Shown here: positions 6,935-10,334 of the stretch, piece after piece
Numbering within the stretch: position 1 is the stretch's first letter
Layout of the letters: the number at the start of each line of letters is the position of its first letter
DNA from: Hyphomicrobiales bacterium
Lineage (GTDB): Bacteria > Pseudomonadota > Alphaproteobacteria > Rhizobiales > Beijerinckiaceae
Length of the DNA: 10,334 nucleotides
Assembly (NCBI GenBank): GCA_025363375.1
Contig: JANYDZ010000390.1
Span: forward strand, 1-10,334
Direction of reading: 5' to 3'
Made by a program: the position numbers and the translations under genes
Notes under the pieces: generated by a model
What the model saw: only the letters and a program-made list of their open reading frames with translations
What the model was told of the DNA's origin: nothing
The model's database searches: none

Positions 6935-7363
6935 TCAGGGCGCGGACTTTGGCGGCAACAGCTGAAAGATGCCGCGGAAAATAGCGATGGTCGCGCCGGA
7001 AGGCGAGGTGACTTTCGCGTCGAAGGTTTGCGTGCGTGTCGTGCGCGCGGCTTCGTGCGCGGCGACGGCGAGCCTTTCCCCGACCCTGCCGGGGCTGACA
7101 TAGGTTATGTGCGCCGATTGCGTCACGCCGCCGTCGGTTTGGCTGAGGCAGGCGAAGGCGCAGGCTGTGTCGCAGATGCTGAACAAAAATCCGCCGTGGA
7201 TGAAACCGCGCCCGTTGACGCTGTCGGGCGGCGGATCAAGGGTGAGCAGCACGCTGCCATTGGCGGCTTCGACGACTTCGAGCGCCAGGCCGCGCAAGAC
7301 CGGGCTTTTACGGGCGCGGGCGCGCAGCATTTCGAGGGTGGAGGGTTTGGCGGCCATGGTCAT
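6935..7363 (-). CDS. PaaI-family hotdog thioesterase
   Basis: A 142-residue single hotdog-domain protein, normal for acyl-CoA thioesterases of the PaaI/YbgC type. N50 to D65 reads N-x-x-x-x-x-H-G-G-x-x-x-x-x-x-D: GFIHGGFLFSICDTACAFA (residues 53-71). The H-G-G triad and downstream Asp65 are the conserved substrate-activating residues of PaaI thioesterases, which cleave (hydroxy)phenylacetyl-CoA and related aromatic CoA esters. ITYVSPGRVGERLAV (86-100) and the TFDAKVTSPSGATIAIFRGIFQLL strand (113-136) complete the fold. The ATG at 7361-7363 lacks a strong ribosome binding site; the ATG two codons later is an alternative. It follows the Bug binding-protein gene by 16 bases. Its presence suggests that CoA thioesters, useful or dead-end, arise in the pathway; the exact ester is unknown. 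Confidence 0.88.
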   Translation of the reverse strand: MTMAAKPSTLEMLRARARKSPVLRGLALEVVEAANGSVLLTLDPPPDSVNGRGFIHGGFLFSICDTACAFACLSQTDGGVTQSAHITYVSPGRVGERLAVAAHEAARTTRTQTFDAKVTSPSGATIAIFRGIFQLLPPKSAP

Positions 7364-7379
7364 AGCGGGTCCGCGCGCA

Positions 7380-8489
7380 TCAGTTCAGTGCGCCGGTCAC
7401 GCGCGTGTAACGTTCGACGACAGCTTTCGGCGTGGCGGCTGCTTTCAACACAAGCGCGTTCATCGCGGCGGCGTCTATGGGCGATATATCGAGCTGCAGC
7501 GAGAGGCCCTCTTTCACAAAGTCGGAATCGCGGGCCATGTCGATGAAGGCTTTCTTCAGGGCTTCCGCGCGCTCCGGCGGCAGGCCGGGCGGCGCGGCGA
7601 ATGGCAACGCCATGAAAAAAGGCAGCTCCGTGAAATCGAGCAGTTGCAGGGCTTCGGCCCCGCGCACGAATTCGCGGGCGATCGGCACATCGGGCAAGTC
7701 TGGATGACGCGCGGTGCGCCCGAACGCCAGCAACGGCCGGAAGACGCCCTCGCGCAACGCGGCGTTTTGCTGGCCGCGCATGGCGCTGAGGCCGACGACC
7801 TGTCCGTCGAGTTCGCCGCCAAGCATGGCGAGAAATATTTGCGGCGCGCCGGTATAGCCGCGAACAAGTTCGAGATTGAGCCCCATCAATTCGCGCGCGA
7901 TCAACGGCACGGTGCGGTTGGTGGCGCCGGCGCCGCTCGCGCCGAGTTTCAACGGCCGCTCGAGCTTCGCGAGATCGGCGAAATTGTTGGCGGGATGGCT
8001 TTTGTGCACGGTGAGCAGATAGGCGTCGTCGCCGTAGGACGAGAGCGAACCGAGCCAGTTGATTCGGGACGGGTCGAAACGCGCGTTGGGATCGCCCTGG
8101 ATCGCGGTCTGCGCCGTGCCGCGCTCGAAAGTGGCGATGAGCGAGCCGTCGCGCTCCATGGTGTTGTACAGGCGGTTCGCCAGGGTCAGGCCGCCGGCGC
8201 CGGGAATATTTTCAACGTTGACGCGCGGCGCGCCCGGCAGAAAGCGCGGCAGATGTCGCGCGACGAGACGCGCGGCGGTGTCGTTCACGCCGCCGGCGCC
8301 GGTGGGGACGACGAGCGTGACCGCTTTGGATTTGTAGAAGGCTTCGACGGATTGCGCGTGGGCGGCGGATGCGCAGGCAAGCGCCAACAATGCGAGCGCG
8401 CACACCCTTCTCCGGTTGCGCCGGAGAAGGGTTGCGCGCGCGGTTAAAACACCTTCAATCAATCGGCATGTCCGCGAGCAATTGTCCAT
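7380..8489 (-). CDS. Bug-family (TctC-like) tripartite tricarboxylate transporter substrate-binding protein
   Basis: A secreted periplasmic binding protein. After the signal peptide (hydrophobic core ALALLALACASAAHA, probable cleavage AHA|QS) the mature protein begins SVEAFYKSKAVTLVVPTGAGGVNDTAARLVARHL, the Bug-family opening with the ligand-contacting loop between strand 1 and helix 1. NIPGAGGLTLANRLYN follows, the family's N-x-P-G-A-G-G signature. Bug proteins bind carboxylates and other organic acids and usually work with TctA/TctB, or stand alone as here. The start is uncertain. The ATG at 8487-8489 (369 residues) overlaps the upstream gene by 35 bases and has a weak ribosome binding site. 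TTG at 8460-8462 is possible. GTG at 8403-8405 gives 341 residues but a signal peptide lacking basic residues. The basic stretch RRNRRR of the longer forms is encoded by an inverted repeat at 8404-8432. The function call is firm, the N-terminus is not. Confidence 0.85.
   Translation of the reverse strand: MDNCSRTCRLIEGVLTARATLLRRNRRRVCALALLALACASAAHAQSVEAFYKSKAVTLVVPTGAGGVNDTAARLVARHLPRFLPGAPRVNVENIPGAGGLTLANRLYNTMERDGSLIATFERGTAQTAIQGDPNARFDPSRINWLGSLSSYGDDAYLLTVHKSHPANNFADLAKLERPLKLGASGAGATNRTVPLIARELMGLNLELVRGYTGAPQIFLAMLGGELDGQVVGLSAMRGQQNAALREGVFRPLLAFGRTARHPDLPDVPIAREFVRGAEALQLLDFTELPFFMALPFAAPPGLPPERAEALKKAFIDMARDSDFVKEGLSLQLDISPIDAAAMNALVLKAAATPKAVVERYTRVTGALN
8404..8432. repeat. Perfect 12-bp inverted repeat with 5-base loop
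   Basis: ACCCTTCTCCGG (8404-8415), a five-base loop TTGCG (8416-8420), and its exact reverse complement (8421-8432) form a strong GC-rich hairpin. It lies about 23 bases past the stop of the racemase-like gene, in the disputed 5' part of the Bug gene. No T-tract follows on either strand, so it is not a standard terminator. It resembles the dispersed palindromic units found between genes in many Pseudomonadota genomes. No second copy is seen in this window. Confidence 0.7.
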
Positions 8490-9186
8490 AACCCGTCACT
8501 TTCTGGCGCACGTTGAGCCGCCGTTGAATCTCCCAACTGCGCGTGCATATGGGATGAATCACGGGCACGCCAAGGTCCTCCTCCAGCGCGTCGATGACCT
8601 CCATCACGCGCCAGCCCGAGCCCAGCAGATACAGCGCGTCGGCCTTGGGCTGTTTGAGAAACGCCTTTTTTACATGGCCGTAGACCTCATAGGGCGAGAG
8701 CTGCCCGACATCCTCGAAAGGCACGTCCAGCCCCTCCATGCCGAGCACGTCGAAGCCGGCTTCCTTGAAGTATTTGCCGAACATGTCGTTGATCGGCCCG
8801 GTGAAATAGGTGGCGCCGACGAATTTCCTCACTTTCAGCGCGCGCATGGCGCGCACGTGATTGGTGCCCGATGTGAACATCGGGATTTTGTATTTCTTCT
8901 CCCATTGCTTCAGCAGCGCGGCCTCGCCTTTGTAACCCAGCAACATGAAAGGCGGCGCGCCCTCTGGGTGGATGATGTCGCATTTGGCTTCGGCGAGTTT
9001 GGCGACGAGCGGTTCGTAAGGTTCCGCCGCGCGTTTGAATTCATCGACGGTGCCCTTGCGGATGTCGAGAAACAGCGGCAGCAGACAGACGCCGTCGGGC
9101 AGCAGGCGGATCAATTCCTCGATGCCGCCCGGCCGCATCGTCGGCTTCACGCATCCCACCACGCCGCGCCAGCTTGTATAGGCCAT
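8455..9186 (-). CDS. Asp/Glu racemase superfamily protein (maleate isomerase / arylmalonate decarboxylase-like), without catalytic cysteines
   Basis: A 243-residue two-lobed alpha/beta protein. The layout is that of maleate isomerase and arylmalonate decarboxylase: an N-terminal G-x-x-x-P-x-x-x-P-G-G-x-E-E-L start (residues 11-25), a first active-site loop CDIIHPEGAPPFMLLG (69-84), SGTNHVRAMRALKVRKFVGATYFTG (106-130), and a second loop ALYLLGSGWRVMEVIDALEEDLGVPVI (184-210). The family normally uses a cysteine in one or both loops (C76/C194 in maleate isomerase; G74/C188 in the decarboxylase). Here the first loop has Pro74-Glu75-Gly76 and the second has Gly189-Ser190-Gly191, so neither cysteine is present. 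Cys69 and Cys214 lie elsewhere. AGGAGG stands six bases before the ATG, the best ribosome binding site of the cluster, as expected for its first gene. The reaction is unknown; enolate-stabilising or binding functions are possible. Confidence 0.82.
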   Translation of the reverse strand: MAYTSWRGVVGCVKPTMRPGGIEELIRLLPDGVCLLPLFLDIRKGTVDEFKRAAEPYEPLVAKLAEAKCDIIHPEGAPPFMLLGYKGEAALLKQWEKKYKIPMFTSGTNHVRAMRALKVRKFVGATYFTGPINDMFGKYFKEAGFDVLGMEGLDVPFEDVGQLSPYEVYGHVKKAFLKQPKADALYLLGSGWRVMEVIDALEEDLGVPVIHPICTRSWEIQRRLNVRQKVTGYGQLLADMPID

Positions 9187-9212
9187 TCGTTCCTCCTGAT
9201 TTGATCGGAGCG

Positions 9213-9241
9213 ACGTTAGGCAAAGGTTGCGGCGGGGGCAA
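9213..9241 (-). promoter_or_regulatory. Candidate promoter of the nine-gene minus-strand cluster
   Basis: On the minus strand TTGCCC (9236-9241) and TAACGT (9213-9218) are 17 bases apart, some 27 bases upstream of the first ATG. The -35 matches four and the -10 three of six consensus positions. This is the divergent spacer where a promoter is required, but the match is modest. Confidence 0.3.
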
Positions 9242-9243
9242 CC
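9225..9243. promoter_or_regulatory. Inverted repeat overlapping the candidate promoter, possible operator
   Basis: GGTTGC (9225-9230) and GCAACC (9238-9243) form a perfect six-base inverted repeat with a seven-base centre, overlapping the candidate -35 of the minus-strand cluster. The size and position would suit a dimeric regulator in the divergent spacer. No regulator gene is in the window, so the cognate protein is unknown. Confidence 0.3.
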
Positions 9244-9272
9244 GCGGCGGGGCGCAAAATATTATTTGGGGC

Positions 9273-9300
9273 TCCACAAACGTTCTTTAGACGCTATAGT
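9273..9300 (+). promoter_or_regulatory. Candidate promoter of the dienelactone hydrolase gene
   Basis: TCCACA (9273-9278) and TATAGT (9295-9300) are separated by 16 bases. The -10 matches the sigma-70 consensus at five of six positions and the -35 at four. It would start transcription around 9307 and leave a leader of about 46 bases before the ATG at 9353. Confidence 0.35.
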
Positions 9301-9352
9301 CATCGAGGGAACCGGCGTGGGAACGCGCCGCGTGTTGGCGAGGAGTGGGCTT

Positions 9353-10099
9353 ATGATGTATCGCGACCTGATCTGCCAGGAAATCAAGTTCAAGGGCCAC
9401 AACGGCGAGGAATGCACGGCCTATTACGCGCGGCCCGCCGGCGACGGCCCGTTTCCCGGCGTGGGTTTCATTCATCACATTCCCGGCTGGAACGAGGTCT
9501 GCATCGAGACGGCGCGGCGTTTTGCGCATCACGGGTACGCGTGCGTCACCAACAATATTTATTCGCGCTACGGCGAGGGCGACGCCGACGACATCGGCGC
9601 GCGCGCCCGCGCCGAAGGCGGCGTGTCCGATGAGCAATTTCTGGGCGATTTCTCCGGCGCCGTCGAATGGATGCGCGCGCGGCCCGAATCCAACAAGAAG
9701 GTCGGCATCATCGGCTATTGCTCGGGCGGGCGCCAAAGCTATCTGGCGGGTTGCCGGCTGCCGAACATTCAGGCCGTCGTCGATTGCTGGGGCGGGCGCG
9801 TAATGGTGAAGGACGCGGGCGCGCTCACCGCCAAACAACCCGTCGCGCCGATCGACTACACCAAGGATCTCAAGGCGCCGCTGCTCGGCATTTTCGGCAA
9901 CGACGACAAAGAGCCCGATCCGGAGCAAGTCAACAAGACCGAGGCGATTCTCAAAAGCCTCGGCAAGAGCTATGAATTCCATCGATACGAGGGCGCCGGC
10001 CACGCCTTCTTCGACTGGAGCCGCGTCAGCTATCGGCCCGAGCAATGCATGGACGCGTGGAAGAAAATTCTGGCTTTCTACGGCAAGCATCTCGTCTGA
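9353..10099 (+). CDS. Dienelactone hydrolase family protein
   Basis: A 248-residue alpha/beta hydrolase of the carboxymethylenebutenolidase (dienelactone hydrolase) type, the family that opens enol-lactones in chloroaromatic degradation. The nucleophile elbow is G121-Y-C123-S-G125, with cysteine instead of serine as in true dienelactone hydrolases. FGNDDKEPDPEQV (181-193) supplies the acid, most likely Asp185, and GAGHAFFDW (214-222) the His217. HHIPGWNE (41-48) is the oxyanion region. Two adjacent ATGs are possible; the first (9353-9355) is seven bases after AGGAG. The open frame upstream of this contains no family sequence. It is divergent from the minus-strand cluster and shares its spacer, suggesting joint control. 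It would hydrolyse a lactone or ester intermediate made by the neighbouring enzymes; the substrate is not determined by the sequence. Confidence 0.92.
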   Translation: MMYRDLICQEIKFKGHNGEECTAYYARPAGDGPFPGVGFIHHIPGWNEVCIETARRFAHHGYACVTNNIYSRYGEGDADDIGARARAEGGVSDEQFLGDFSGAVEWMRARPESNKKVGIIGYCSGGRQSYLAGCRLPNIQAVVDCWGGRVMVKDAGALTAKQPVAPIDYTKDLKAPLLGIFGNDDKEPDPEQVNKTEAILKSLGKSYEFHRYEGAGHAFFDWSRVSYRPEQCMDAWKKILAFYGKHLV

Positions 10100-10109
10100 G
10101 GACCAACCC

Positions 10110-10334
10110 ATGTGTTCCTACATTACGGAGAAGACGGCGATCTTCGGCAGCGCCAAGGGGCGCGGCGGCTGGATGAACGTCGACACGGCGGTGGTCTATT
10201 ACGACCACCCCACGCACGCGCAGCTCGACCACGCGTTGAACATCGACATCGTCAATTCGAAGACGCATGAACGCGTCGCCATCGAATTGTCGGCCGCGTC
10301 CGCGCGCGAACTCGTGGCGCGCATTCAGGCGGCG
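10110..10334 (+). CDS. DUF6295-like small protein, 3' end outside the window
   Basis: The visible 75 codons start at the ATG at 10110, ten bases after the dienelactone hydrolase stop. TGAGGA, overlapping that stop, serves as the ribosome binding site, so the two genes are probably co-translated. The protein opens MCSYITEKTAIFGSAKG, continues with GWMNVDTAVVYYDHPTHAQLDHALNIDIV, and ends at the window edge in VAIELSAASARELVARIQAA. This pattern (M-C-x-Y-x-T-E, G-S-x-K-G, YYDHP, LNID) matches what I remember of the uncharacterised DUF6295 family, small proteins of about 80-100 residues. The family name is recalled, not searched. No function is known. The conserved Cys2 and the D-H-P-x-H motif hint at metal or cofactor binding, which is speculation. 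It probably ends shortly after the window. Confidence 0.7.
   Translation, partial: MCSYITEKTAIFGSAKGRGGWMNVDTAVVYYDHPTHAQLDHALNIDIVNSKTHERVAIELSAASARELVARIQAA

Noticed and set aside
8404..8432. Rho-independent terminator after the racemase-like gene
   Set aside because: The hairpin is strong, but neither strand has a T-tract after it and the next gene of the cluster begins at or before it.
7107..8447. 446-codon plus-strand open frame across the thioesterase and Bug genes
   Set aside because: It spans two well-supported minus-strand genes and shows no recognisable domain or signal peptide; composition is that of an antisense frame.
1..10334. CRISPR array, tRNA or rRNA gene, insertion sequence, phage or defence genes
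   Set aside because: No regularly spaced repeats, cloverleaf-like segments, transposase motifs or integrase genes were seen; nearly all DNA is accounted for by metabolic genes.

Overview
The window is GC-rich (clearly above 60 percent by eye), with almost no spacer DNA and CGC/GCG/GGC-dominated codons. That style, together with Bug-type and ABC-type orphan binding proteins, suggests a Pseudomonadota chromosome, most likely an alphaproteobacterium of the Rhizobiales type. This is inference; no rRNA, tRNA or other phylogenetic marker is present.

Layout. Left edge (1-900, + strand): the C-terminal end of an AbrB-family membrane protein, with an in-frame stop close upstream, overlaps the start of a 200-residue glutathione S-transferase-like protein. 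Centre (910-9186, - strand): nine genes in one direction, tightly spaced or overlapping. In order of transcription they are an Asp/Glu racemase / maleate isomerase / arylmalonate decarboxylase superfamily protein, a Bug (TctC-like) periplasmic binding protein, a PaaI-type hotdog thioesterase, a luciferase-like flavin monooxygenase, an alpha/beta hydrolase, a carboxymuconolactone-decarboxylase-family protein, a Gfo/Idh/MocA dehydrogenase resembling phthalate dihydrodiol dehydrogenases, an enolase-superfamily (mandelate racemase-like) enzyme, and an ABC-type substrate-binding protein. Right edge (9353-10334, + strand): a divergently transcribed dienelactone hydrolase-family protein with its Cys-Asp-His triad, followed by the start of a small DUF6295-like protein that runs off the window.

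Taken together this looks like an uncharacterised catabolic cluster for an organic acid, probably carboxylated and aromatic, cyclic or lactone-forming. Two binding proteins would capture the substrate. A flavin monooxygenase and a dehydrogenase would carry out redox steps. Two hydrolases, a thioesterase, a CMD-like protein and two metal- or enolate-chemistry enzymes would process ring-opened, lactone or thioester intermediates. No transporter permease, regulator, ring-cleavage dioxygenase or mobile element is visible. The substrate cannot be deduced from the sequence. Several enzymes keep their fold signatures but lack textbook catalytic residues: the racemase-like protein lacks both cysteines, and the enolase-superfamily enzyme lacks the residue-269/296 base. 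These are the most interesting leads.
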